A stretch of DNA of 13,978 nucleotides, taken from NCBI GenBank assembly GCA_903828685.1, contig CAIKNB010000010.1, positions 1 to 13,978 on the forward strand, in the 5' to 3' direction. The notes under the pieces are model-generated. The model made no database searches, had not been told where the DNA came from, and saw nothing but the letters and a program-made list of their open reading frames with translations. Numbering within the stretch: the stretch's first letter is position 1; each line of letters begins with the position of its first letter. The position numbers and the translations under genes are program-made. Of the stretch, positions 1 to 6,037 are shown one piece after another. This DNA comes from Candidatus Uhrbacteria bacterium. Its GTDB lineage: Bacteria; Patescibacteriota; Patescibacteriia; 2-12-FULL-60-25.

Positions 1-151
1 CACCCGAGAGCGAGGCGTGTGCGATGCCGTCGCTGAAAAAAGCCATACGGCGCAGCACCACGAAGATGCCGATGAGCGCGAGCAGACTGCCCAAGATTAC
101 GCCCGCCACCAGGGCACGTTGCATAAATGGAAAAGCCAAGAGCTCGATCAT
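1..151 (-). CDS. Metal ABC transporter permease (ZnuB/ABC-3 family), N-terminal part only
   Basis: This is the first 50 codons of the membrane subunit of a zinc/manganese-type ABC importer; the rest lies beyond the left edge. The visible residues begin MIELLAFPFMQRALVAG, continue into a hydrophobic helix (about residues 12-33, rich in Val, Leu, Ile and Gly), and then read RRMAFFSDGIAHASLSG. An opening helix followed by an Arg-rich turn and a DGIAHASLSG-like stretch is characteristic of the ABC-3 (ZnuB/TroC/MntB) permeases. The ATG overlaps the stop of the ATPase gene as ATGA, so translation is probably coupled; no Shine-Dalgarno site is apparent. It is the third gene of a binding protein-ATPase-permease operon. 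The choice between zinc and manganese cannot be made from this fragment. Confidence 0.88.
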   Translation of the reverse strand, partial: MIELLAFPFMQRALVAGVILGSLLALIGIFVVLRRMAFFSDGIAHASLSG

Positions 152-861
152 ACGTCGTGGTGAATGTGTACATCCATGGTGGAACCGTAAAGCTTGTTGA
201 GCGTGGCGCGCGTGAGCACCTCCTCGGGCGGTCCATGGCACACCAGGTTGCGGTTGAGGCAGATGACGCGGTCCGCAAAACTGTGCACGAACGTGACTTC
301 GTGGCTGATCAGCAGGATGGTCACGTCGTGTTTTTTGTTCAGATGGTCGATGAGATCGTAAAAGGCCTTGGCGCCTTCGATGTCGATGCCCGAAGACGGT
401 TCGTCCAGGAGTAATAGTTCCGGATCCTTGAACAGCGCCTGCGCAATGAGCACGCGCTGCAGCTGGCCTCCCGAAAGGTCGCCGATGAGTTTGTCTTGCA
501 GGATGTCGACTTGCACTTCCTTGCAGATGCGGTCTGACTCGCGTAAGCTCGTGCGCGGTTGGTTGAACGACAAGAATTCGCGCACCGTGATGGGGATGGT
601 GCGGTCAAAATCGAAATGCTGCGGCACATAGCCGAGACGCGGCAAGACTTCGCGCACCGGTTTGTCGAAGACTTTGATGCTGCCGGAATAGGGGATGAGC
701 CCCAGCACCGCGCGAATGAAGGTGGATTTGCCCGAGCCGTTGGGGCCGATGACCGCGGCGATCTCGCCTTTTTTTACGTCAACGCTAACGCCATCCAGCA
801 CTGGCGTGTGGTCAAAACTGACTTTCAGGTCGCTGACCGATATGGCGTTAGGGTTTTTCAT
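148..861 (-). CDS. Metal ABC transporter ATP-binding protein (ZnuC-like)
   Basis: This 237-residue cytoplasmic ATPase powers the importer encoded by its two neighbours. All standard ABC motifs are present: Walker A GPNGSGKS at residues 39-46, the Q-loop in YVPQ at 78-81, signature LSGGQ at 129-133, Walker B LLLLDEP at 149-155 and the switch His in ISHE at 187. The length is normal for the family. The Q-loop context, GYVPQHFDFDRTIPITVREF, is typical of the ZnuC/MntB/TroB group rather than of amino-acid or peptide transporters. The extreme C-terminus (HIHHDV) has three His residues, which might bind metal, but this is a guess. It is joined by 4-base ATGA overlaps to the binding protein gene upstream and the permease gene downstream, so the three should be co-transcribed. 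Confidence 0.95.
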   Translation of the reverse strand: MKNPNAISVSDLKVSFDHTPVLDGVSVDVKKGEIAAVIGPNGSGKSTFIRAVLGLIPYSGSIKVFDKPVREVLPRLGYVPQHFDFDRTIPITVREFLSFNQPRTSLRESDRICKEVQVDILQDKLIGDLSGGQLQRVLIAQALFKDPELLLLDEPSSGIDIEGAKAFYDLIDHLNKKHDVTILLISHEVTFVHSFADRVICLNRNLVCHGPPEEVLTRATLNKLYGSTMDVHIHHDV

Positions 862-1754
862 TCAAGGTTGTTGGCGATGGTTTGTGCGTTCTTGAACAGG
901 ATGTCGCGATAGCTCGCGATGCCGTTAGAGCCGCCCTCGGGATCCAGGTTAACGATATTCACGCCCGTATCCTTGGCCAGCGGCAGAAGCAACTGGCTCG
1001 AAAGTTCGGGTTCGCTGAACACGGTCTTGATATTATCCTGCTTGATGGTGTTTTCCAATGCCGCGAGTTCGCGCGGCGTCAGGTCGCGTCCGGGCACGGG
1101 TTCGAGCACGCCGTCCACCTTGAGGCCGTAAGCCGCGGCAAAATATTCCCAAGCATCATGGTGCGCGACGATTTGGTTTTGCGTTTTGCCTTGGAAGAGT
1201 ATGCGGATTTGCGTGTCCAGCGCATCCAATTCCGATGCGTATGTCTGAAAACGGCGATTAAAGTCCGCAGCATGCGACGGATTGAGTTTGGATAATTCAG
1301 CGGCTACGTTCTGTGCCATGATTTTTCCGTTGGCCGCATCTAACCAATAGTGCGGATCAACGCTGCCGTCCGCCGCATGCCGCAGTTGTATGTTTTTGTC
1401 TAGCGTAACGACCTCGATATCCGGCTTGTTTTGCGCCAAGGTCAGCGACCAGTCGTCTATCCCATGGCCTATGGCAAAGATAGTTTTGACGTCTTGCAGC
1501 TGTTGTACCTGCAGCGGCGTGGGCTGGAAGGTATGCGGGCTGGCCCCGGGCGGCAACAAGGTTACGATATCCACGTCTGCTCCGCCGATGTTCCGCACGA
1601 TGTCGGCCACGGGTAGGAAAGTCGCGGCCACGCTTAGTTTACCCGAACTTGCGCCGGGGCGCGCATTGCGCGGCAGGAGCAGGAATAGGCCGATGGTTGC
1701 AGCCAGTACCAGAAGTACGGCGCCGGCGATCAAAGCATTACGGCTCAAGGGCAT
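858..1754 (-). CDS. Zinc/manganese ABC transporter substrate-binding protein (ZnuA/TroA family)
   Basis: This 298-residue protein captures a divalent metal outside the membrane and delivers it to the permease. Residues 9-28 form one hydrophobic helix after a short basic start. No lipobox Cys follows, so it is either anchored by this helix or secreted, rather than a lipoprotein. Cluster A-I features are clear: PPGASPHTFQPTP (His74), DPHYWLD (His135), VAHHDAWEYF (His199) and NLDPEGG (Asp271), the expected four ligand positions. Three His plus an Asp favours zinc, but the loop between the first two ligands (about 121-134) is short and lacks the His-rich stretch of many zinc-specific ZnuA proteins, so manganese is possible. 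It is the first gene of the operon. The ATG at 1754 lies 8 bases from an extended -10 box, which suggests a leaderless transcript. No Zur or MntR gene is visible. Confidence 0.93.
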   Translation of the reverse strand: MPLSRNALIAGAVLLVLAATIGLFLLLPRNARPGASSGKLSVAATFLPVADIVRNIGGADVDIVTLLPPGASPHTFQPTPLQVQQLQDVKTIFAIGHGIDDWSLTLAQNKPDIEVVTLDKNIQLRHAADGSVDPHYWLDAANGKIMAQNVAAELSKLNPSHAADFNRRFQTYASELDALDTQIRILFQGKTQNQIVAHHDAWEYFAAAYGLKVDGVLEPVPGRDLTPRELAALENTIKQDNIKTVFSEPELSSQLLLPLAKDTGVNIVNLDPEGGSNGIASYRDILFKNAQTIANNLE

Positions 1755-1762
1755 ATGCGCAT

Positions 1763-1771
1763 AGTGTAGCA
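1763..1771 (-). promoter_or_regulatory. Extended -10 promoter for the metal ABC operon
   Basis: Read on the minus strand this is TGC followed by TACACT, an extended -10 element (4 of 6 matches to TATAAT). No convincing -35 lies 16-18 bases upstream, as expected for TGn-type promoters. Only 8 bases separate the hexamer from the ATG, so transcription should start at or beside the start codon. The 8-bp palindrome ATGCGCAT (1755-1762) fills the gap between the -10 box and the ATG, and could be an operator or chance. Confidence 0.5.
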
Positions 1772-1792
1772 GATGCGGGGACGGCGCGGGTT

Positions 1793-1821
1793 TTGACCGG
1801 CTCGGAATTTTGGGCTATGGT
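1793..1821 (+). promoter_or_regulatory. Sigma70-type promoter for the 1831-2280 gene
   Basis: TTGACC (1793-1798) and TATGGT (1816-1821) are separated by exactly 17 bases. The ATG at 1831 lies only 9 bases beyond the -10 box, which implies a leader of about 0-3 bases. The promoter is back to back with the extended -10 promoter of the metal ABC operon. Confidence 0.65.
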
Positions 1822-1830
1822 GTCCGGCAT

Positions 1831-2280
1831 ATGTTCACCGAGTTCGCCACTATCCAGTTCAGCCGCGAAGAGCTCAAAGAGCTGCAGCAGGCATTGTTGC
1901 AGCGCGCCATGCTCGAGGATGAATTGCGCCGCGAACACGGATTGGAAAAAGCCGACAAGCATCCGTTGCTCGAAAAAATCGAGGCGCTTTTGGGCGAGAG
2001 TCAGGAAAAAATGCAGGTCGCTGACCAGGCATCGGAAGACGAGATGTGGGAATTCGCTTGGTATGCGTTCACCGACGAATGGGCTTGGTTCCGCGCCGGA
2101 CAAGAGACGGAAGCATCAAAACCAAACGCTGGATTGTCCGCAAGCGAACGCAAAACCGCAGTCGAGAAACTGTATCACGATGATTTTGACCGTTACGTGG
2201 CAGAAATCGACATGTTAGATCAAGCAATGAAAGAAAAAGTCGAGAACCGCAAACCGGATCATAAAAAGGCTTCACGTTGA
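1831..2280 (+). CDS. Hypothetical protein, charged and helical (149 aa)
   Basis: The family is not recognised. The protein starts MFTEFATIQFSREELKELQQ and is very rich in Glu, Lys, Gln and Ala, with heptad-like stretches around residues 13-60 that suggest helices or a short coiled coil. A Trp/aromatic cluster (EMWEFAWYAFTDEWAWFR) lies near residues 72-89, and the end is basic (DHKKASR). There is no signal peptide or membrane segment, so it is probably cytoplasmic. A TTG codon at 1810 is open in the same frame, but it overlaps the promoter spacer (-10 box at 1816-1821), so the ATG at 1831 is preferred. No Shine-Dalgarno site precedes it, consistent with a leaderless message. It is divergent from the metal importer but no functional link is shown. 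Confidence 0.75.
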   Translation: MFTEFATIQFSREELKELQQALLQRAMLEDELRREHGLEKADKHPLLEKIEALLGESQEKMQVADQASEDEMWEFAWYAFTDEWAWFRAGQETEASKPNAGLSASERKTAVEKLYHDDFDRYVAEIDMLDQAMKEKVENRKPDHKKASR

Positions 2281-2309
2281 AGCGCTTCGGTTAGAGCATG
2301 GTGCAGGGG

Positions 2310-2338
2310 TTGACGAAAGGCCAAATTTCGTGTATGTT
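2310..2338 (+). promoter_or_regulatory. Sigma70-type promoter for the 2399-2683 gene
   Basis: TTGACG (2310-2315) and TATGTT (2333-2338) have a 17-base spacer. Transcription should start near 2345, giving a leader of about 54 bases. A strong Shine-Dalgarno site (AGAGGAGA, 2383-2390) precedes the ATG at 2399. Confidence 0.7.
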
Positions 2339-2398
2339 CACTGCGCACTTTGAGCCCTGACAAACTCCACACAAGATGTCTTAGAGGAGAACGACACC

Positions 2399-2683
2399 AT
2401 GAGAGCTATGACTCCGGAAGAATGTTGGCGCAGACAACGCAAGGCATTCGCCAAGCTCAAACCGAGCACGCTGTTCAGCTGCCATCTCGAAAACACTGAC
2501 GCGCCGCGTCCTAAAATCAAGCCCAAGTACATCGCCGTGAGGCAGTTGGATGGATGCATTTGGGAGGTCATAGCGTTAAATCGGGAGAATCTCCAAAAAA
2601 TCGTCGGCGGTTTCATGCCCGATAAGACAGCGCTTGATTTCCGCGATACCGACAACTTGTATATTGAGGAGCTGGATTTCTAA
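2399..2683 (+). CDS. Hypothetical small protein (94 aa)
   Basis: The family is not recognised. The sequence starts MRAMTPEECWRRQRKAFAKL (basic, helical), then has a Lys/Pro-rich middle (APRPKIKPKYIAVRQLDG), and ends with an acidic tail (LYIEELDF). No membrane segment or signal peptide is seen. The start is supported by AGAGGAGA 8 bases upstream of the ATG and by a promoter with a 17-base spacer. The gene is closed by a strong intrinsic terminator at 2716-2745. It is therefore a self-contained transcription unit with well-formed signals on both sides, and is probably a real, well-expressed gene. Confidence 0.8.
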   Translation: MRAMTPEECWRRQRKAFAKLKPSTLFSCHLENTDAPRPKIKPKYIAVRQLDGCIWEVIALNRENLQKIVGGFMPDKTALDFRDTDNLYIEELDF

Positions 2684-2715
2684 AGCCTGGACCCGGCTTT
2701 TGGCCCGCACTCACC

Positions 2716-2745
2716 AACCGATGCCCCAGCATCGGTTTTCTTATT
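2716..2745 (+). terminator. Intrinsic terminator after the 94-aa gene
   Basis: The 9-bp perfect stem AACCGATGC / GCATCGGTT encloses the loop CCCA and is followed by a T-rich run (TTTCTTATT). The same hairpin sits just beyond the stop of the convergent minus-strand gene, but no T-run follows it on that strand, so termination there would be weaker. Confidence 0.85.
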
Positions 2746-2986
2746 ATAATTTCACGACCGTGTCCTGGACTTCCTGCGTCTGTTGGGCTGCGAAGAGCGG
2801 CTTGATGGCATCTGAAGGATTTAAAAAGCTGATGGCCACCGCGGCAATGATATAAGTAATCAAAAAAACAACGATGAGCAGTTGGAAGGGTTGTTCGTCT
2901 TCGACCATGTCGGCGAAGAAATGTTTGATGGCATAAGCGAACGCCAGTACGACGGTCGAGATGATCAGGCACCAGATCGAGTTCAT
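2744..2986 (-). CDS. Small membrane protein, two predicted helices (80 aa)
   Basis: The family is not recognised. From the ATG at 2986 the protein reads MNSIWCLIISTVVLAFAYAI (first membrane helix, about residues 3-20), then a short polar loop (KHFFADMVEDEQPF), then a second helix (about 35-54, LLIVVFLITYIIAAVAISF), and a polar Gln/Val-rich tail. It is probably an inner-membrane protein with both ends on one side. A GTG at 3025 is in frame but sits inside the promoter at the -35 box, so it cannot be the start of this transcript. No clear Shine-Dalgarno site precedes the ATG and the predicted leader is only about 10 bases. Confidence 0.72.
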   Translation of the reverse strand: MNSIWCLIISTVVLAFAYAIKHFFADMVEDEQPFQLLIVVFLITYIIAAVAISFLNPSDAIKPLFAAQQTQEVQDTVVKL

Positions 2987-3003
2987 AAATAATTTCGAAA
3001 AAA

Positions 3004-3032
3004 AGATTACAGGATGATAATGCACGTGGCAA
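3004..3032 (-). promoter_or_regulatory. Sigma70-type promoter for the small membrane protein
   Basis: On the minus strand, TTGCCA (plus-strand 3027-3032) and TAATCT (3004-3009) are separated by 17 bases. The predicted start near 2997 lies downstream of the alternative GTG at 3025, which fixes the ATG at 2986 as the gene start. Confidence 0.65.
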
Positions 3033-3041
3033 GAGTCGGAC

Positions 3042-3076
3042 AGAAAGAAAACCGCTCCGATGTTGCGCCGGAGCGG
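3042..3076 (-). terminator. Intrinsic terminator after the 182-aa gene
   Basis: Read on the minus strand, the perfect 8-bp stem CCGCTCCG / CGGAGCGG has a 9-base loop and is followed by TTTTCTTTCT. It ends the 3101-3649 transcript just before the promoter of the next minus-strand gene. Confidence 0.88.
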
Positions 3077-3100
3077 GGGAGTTACGCGAATGCGTCGGAT

Positions 3101-3649
3101 TCAGTTGGGGAGAGGCTTGGACCTTTTCGAAGTCCTTGGCCAACTCAACATGGTTTGGATAAAGTCCTCGCCCTTGTTCTCCAAAGCATGGAGCTGTTCG
3201 ATTTCGCGGTAGTAATTGGCGAAGGCGTCGTGGTAGCGGTCACGCCGTTCTGCCAAAGGCTGTTTCTCGTAAAGCAAGTTCCAGAAGAATGCGTCAAACA
3301 GCATTTTTATCAAGAGCCTATACGAATCTTGAGTCTTGAGTCGCGAGACTTGATTCTCGTCGCCGATCAACATGATTATCCCGGCTTTGGATAGTTTGCG
3401 TGCGACGCCATAGGGCGAAAGTTTTCTCGGCTGGTTCGCCGAAAGCCAGGACTTAGCTGCTTGAGGCAGCATGGCTGCGGTCGCAAGGTAGGCTTTGGAC
3501 AGTTCGTCTGGGTTTGCGGTTCCGGCTTGGCGCAGCACGCTTTGGCGCTTGAGCATTTGCTGGGTGACGGAATTACGGCTTCCACCCAGGATCTGATCCA
3601 GGGAGTGCGCAACGCTGGCTGCAAAATCTGACACATTATAAGTAGCCAT
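3101..3649 (-). CDS. Hypothetical protein (182 aa)
   Basis: The family is not recognised. The protein begins MATYNVSDFAASVAHSLDQI and appears mostly helical and soluble. It has a region rich in Gln, Arg and Ser (about residues 25-45), a short hydrophobic segment (SKAGIIMLIGDE, about 87-98) too short and isolated to call a membrane helix, and an aromatic-rich part (LFDAFFWNLLYEK, about 117-129). The C-terminus is basic. The frame stays open upstream to 3727, but the ATG at 3649 is chosen because AAAGG lies 8 bases upstream (3658-3662) and the promoter is at 3684-3712. The gene is divergent from the 3775-7171 operon and ends in its own strong terminator. Confidence 0.75.
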   Translation of the reverse strand: MATYNVSDFAASVAHSLDQILGGSRNSVTQQMLKRQSVLRQAGTANPDELSKAYLATAAMLPQAAKSWLSANQPRKLSPYGVARKLSKAGIIMLIGDENQVSRLKTQDSYRLLIKMLFDAFFWNLLYEKQPLAERRDRYHDAFANYYREIEQLHALENKGEDFIQTMLSWPRTSKRSKPLPN

Positions 3650-3683
3650 TAACTCTGCCTTTCGTTGAAATGAGCGATGAATC

Positions 3684-3712
3684 TTCTTATCAGAAACCGG
3701 AATTCCTGTCAA
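3684..3712 (-). promoter_or_regulatory. Promoter for the 182-aa gene
   Basis: On the minus strand a perfect -35 TTGACA (3707-3712) is followed after 17 bases by TAAGAA (3684-3689), a weak -10 with three matches. The strong -35 with a poor -10 could mean that an activator is needed. Confidence 0.5.
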
Positions 3713-3727
3713 CCATCGTAAAATCAT

Positions 3728-3737
3728 CCCCTAGGGG
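3728..3737. promoter_or_regulatory. Perfect palindrome CCCCTAGGGG between divergent promoters, possible operator
   Basis: A 10-bp perfect palindrome lies between the two divergent -35 boxes (3707-3712 and 3739-3744), one base from the plus-strand -35. The position suits a regulator controlling both directions. Function is inferred from location only. Confidence 0.3.
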
Positions 3738-3738
3738 C

Positions 3739-3767
3739 TTGAAATTTTAGCGATTTTGTGGTTTAAT
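3739..3767 (+). promoter_or_regulatory. Sigma70-type promoter for the 3775-7171 operon, predicted leaderless start
   Basis: TTGAAA (3739-3744) and TTTAAT (3762-3767) have a 17-base spacer. Seven bases separate the -10 box from the ATG at 3775, so the first transcribed base should be at or next to that ATG. The in-frame ATG at 3766 overlaps the -10 box and is ruled out. Confidence 0.7.
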
Positions 3768-3774
3768 GCCCCGC

Positions 3775-5346
3775 ATGAGCGCATTTGCCAAAGGCATCAC
3801 AAACCAGCTCCTGGCCGCACTGAAACCGGTAGAAACGCCAGTCATCCCTGAAGAGTCGCGCATCAACGTCCACTCTACCGTGAGCCGTTTTGCCGTGCTC
3901 TATGAGCGCATCCGCAATGCCGTGGATTATAAGGATGAACACCTGCTGCGCAAGTCGGCGATCCGGCGCATCCTCAACCGTCAGCTGCTTTTGGAAAACG
4001 ACCCCGAGGTAATCGCCAACAACCTGATTCGCGAGCTCATCGGCGCGCGTTATCTGCCCAATGACGCCATGCCCGAGACCATGATTGGCGAGGTGGCGCG
4101 GCGCGTGAGCAAACTTATAGCTGTGCAAAAACGGCGTTTGGGAACCGAAAGGCATTATGACTGGTTGCGCAGCGTGGTGGCCGTGGAAATCGAAGAACTG
4201 CTGGTGGATTCCACGCAAGAGAAAGCGCTGGTGACTTTATTGTATGAACGTCTGGCTGATCGCATCCGCGTGCAAGGCGTGGCCATGGAGCAAGGCGAGA
4301 TCGGCCTCCAGCTGTATCTCGCGTGTTACCGCTGCCTGGTCAAAGCCGACGAGGAAATTTTGAGCTTCAAGCTGCTACGCGCCTACTTGCCTGAATGGCT
4401 GCGTCCGGAAGATTGGATCGAGAATCCGCAGAGCATGGCTGAACGGCTGGTCGGCGTGGAGCGTCGCATCCGTTTGAGTCTGCGCCATCCACTGGCGCTG
4501 CGTTTTCAGCGCACGGTCAAGCCGTGGGCTGTGGCGCTCAACATTTTGCGCGATGCGCTGACCGAAAAACCTGCCGACAGCACGGCCTTGCTGGAAAAAC
4601 CCGAGAGCTTGAATGCCGTGGTGGTGCGCTTTGCCGAACGGCGCTATCGCGAGGCCAAAGGCCGTCTGCGCCGCGGCGCCATCCGGGCCACCATCTATCT
4701 GTTCATCACCAAGATGACGCTGGCTTTTGTGCTGGAAGTCCCGCTGGAATGGTATTGGTATCATTCGGTTTCTTACTTCGCTCTGGGCATCAACATGCTT
4801 TTTCCGCCCACGCTCATGTTCCTGGTGTCGCTCTTCATCCGCATCCCGGGGCGCGACAACACCGAGCGCATCAAAGCCAACGCCATCTCTTTGCTTTCGG
4901 CCGAAGGCGTGCCGCTGCGCGAGATTCGTGTGCTCAAGCGCCGCGGCGCCGAGGCTAAATTGCTTTTTAGCTTGCTGTACGCCTCTATGTTCATCGTGAC
5001 GTTCGGCGGCATCGGGATTTTGCTCGCGGCATTGGGCTTTACCTGGTTTTCTGCGACCATCTTTTACCTCTTCCTGTGCTTGGTCAGCTTCTTTGCTTTC
5101 CGCTTGCGCCAGAATGCGCGCGAATACGTGGTGGTCGAGGGCAAGGACAGCCTGCGCAACATCGTTTTGGATTTCGTTTCCCTGCCTGTCTTGCGCGCCG
5201 GGTCGATCCTCTCGCGCGGCATCAGCCGCATCAACGTCTTCCTTTTCTTCTTCGATTTCCTGATCGAAGCGCCGTTCAAGATTTTCCTCACCGTGTTGGA
5301 AGAATGGTTTTCATTCATGAAGGAAAAAAAGGAAGAGCTGCAATAG
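3775..5346 (+). CDS. Large membrane protein of unknown function (523 aa)
   Basis: The family is not recognised by function; it looks like a conserved hypothetical membrane protein. Residues 1 to about 300 are soluble, helical and rich in Arg, Glu and Leu. The C-terminal part holds hydrophobic segments near 303-325, 332-357, 395-420 and 425-445, plus an amphipathic or re-entrant stretch near 485-510 (INVFLFFFDFLIEAPF). The last residues are charged (KEKKEELQ). The soluble half therefore probably faces the cytoplasm, with the membrane part anchoring it. An ATG at 3766 is in frame but overlaps the -10 box, so 3775 is chosen; no Shine-Dalgarno site is present. It is the first gene of an operon with the VTT protein (3 bases downstream) and tgt. 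No enzyme motif was found. Confidence 0.85.
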   Translation: MSAFAKGITNQLLAALKPVETPVIPEESRINVHSTVSRFAVLYERIRNAVDYKDEHLLRKSAIRRILNRQLLLENDPEVIANNLIRELIGARYLPNDAMPETMIGEVARRVSKLIAVQKRRLGTERHYDWLRSVVAVEIEELLVDSTQEKALVTLLYERLADRIRVQGVAMEQGEIGLQLYLACYRCLVKADEEILSFKLLRAYLPEWLRPEDWIENPQSMAERLVGVERRIRLSLRHPLALRFQRTVKPWAVALNILRDALTEKPADSTALLEKPESLNAVVVRFAERRYREAKGRLRRGAIRATIYLFITKMTLAFVLEVPLEWYWYHSVSYFALGINMLFPPTLMFLVSLFIRIPGRDNTERIKANAISLLSAEGVPLREIRVLKRRGAEAKLLFSLLYASMFIVTFGGIGILLAALGFTWFSATIFYLFLCLVSFFAFRLRQNAREYVVVEGKDSLRNIVLDFVSLPVLRAGSILSRGISRINVFLFFFDFLIEAPFKIFLTVLEEWFSFMKEKKEELQ

Positions 5347-5349
5347 CGT

Positions 5350-6036
5350 ATGACGCCCAAGGTACGCGGTTATGCTTGGCGGATCGCCATCGGCGCAATG
5401 TGGTTCGCATTGCTGGTTTGGGCTTATGTTTGGTTTGCCCAGTCTGGTATCCCGCTAAAACTGCTGCCGCGCGCGCTACAAACTTTCATCAAGGGATATG
5501 GCATCTACGGGCCGTTGCTCATTGTGGGCCTGTATGTGGCGCGGACTTTCTTTTTTCTGCCCAGTACGCCGCTCCTATTTGCTGCCGGCTCGGTGTATGG
5601 TCCGCTCTGGGGCACGTTGCTCGCGCTTTTGGGCGAGAACCTTTCAGCAGGGATGGGTTTTGTCCTGGGGCGTTTCTTCGGCCGACGCTATGTGCGCGAG
5701 CATGCCGATAGTTGGTTCAAGAAATACGATGATATTTTGGCGAATGAAGGCTTCATGTCTGTCCTGGTCATGCGTCTGTTGTATTTTCCCTACGAAGTGG
5801 TGAGCATCGGCAGCGGCATGTCCAGTATTACCTATCGGCAATACGCCCTGGCTACGCTCATCGGGCTCTTGCCTGCGGTTCTGACCTGGTCGGTTTTGGG
5901 CGATGCCCTGGTAAATCCCCGCGCTTTCATTTTTTTCGTCATCCTGTTCGTCTTGACTCTGGCTGGAGCATATCTGCTGCAGCGTTCCTCCTGGGTAAGA
6001 GCTAGACTGTTCGCCAAGAAGAAAGAATTGTTCTGA
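5350..6036 (+). CDS. VTT-domain membrane protein (DedA / TVP38-TMEM64 family)
   Basis: This 228-residue integral membrane protein belongs by pattern to the VTT (SNARE-associated) superfamily, whose members are linked to lipid scrambling or flipping and membrane homeostasis. The family hallmarks are visible: RTFFFLPSTPLLFAAGSVYGPLWG at about 65-88 (shown here only to mark the Pro and Gly-rich re-entrant loop), Glu96, the GFVLGRFFGRR stretch at 103-113, and a second re-entrant region MRLLYFPYEVVSIGSGMS at 141-158 with Arg142. Hydrophobic helices are at about 13-30, 50-68, 160-185 and 192-211. The last residues are basic (KKK). The gene begins 3 bases after the stop of the membrane protein gene and ends 1 base before tgt. 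An AAGGAAGAG site lies about 12 bases upstream of the ATG. Confidence 0.88.
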   Translation: MTPKVRGYAWRIAIGAMWFALLVWAYVWFAQSGIPLKLLPRALQTFIKGYGIYGPLLIVGLYVARTFFFLPSTPLLFAAGSVYGPLWGTLLALLGENLSAGMGFVLGRFFGRRYVREHADSWFKKYDDILANEGFMSVLVMRLLYFPYEVVSIGSGMSSITYRQYALATLIGLLPAVLTWSVLGDALVNPRAFIFFVILFVLTLAGAYLLQRSSWVRARLFAKKKELF

Positions 6037-6037
6037 C

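Noticed and set aside
2269..2283. Hairpin GCTTCA / TGAAGC at the end of the 149-aa gene, as a terminator
   Set aside because: The stem is only 6 bp with a 3-base loop, overlaps the stop codon and has no T-run after it.
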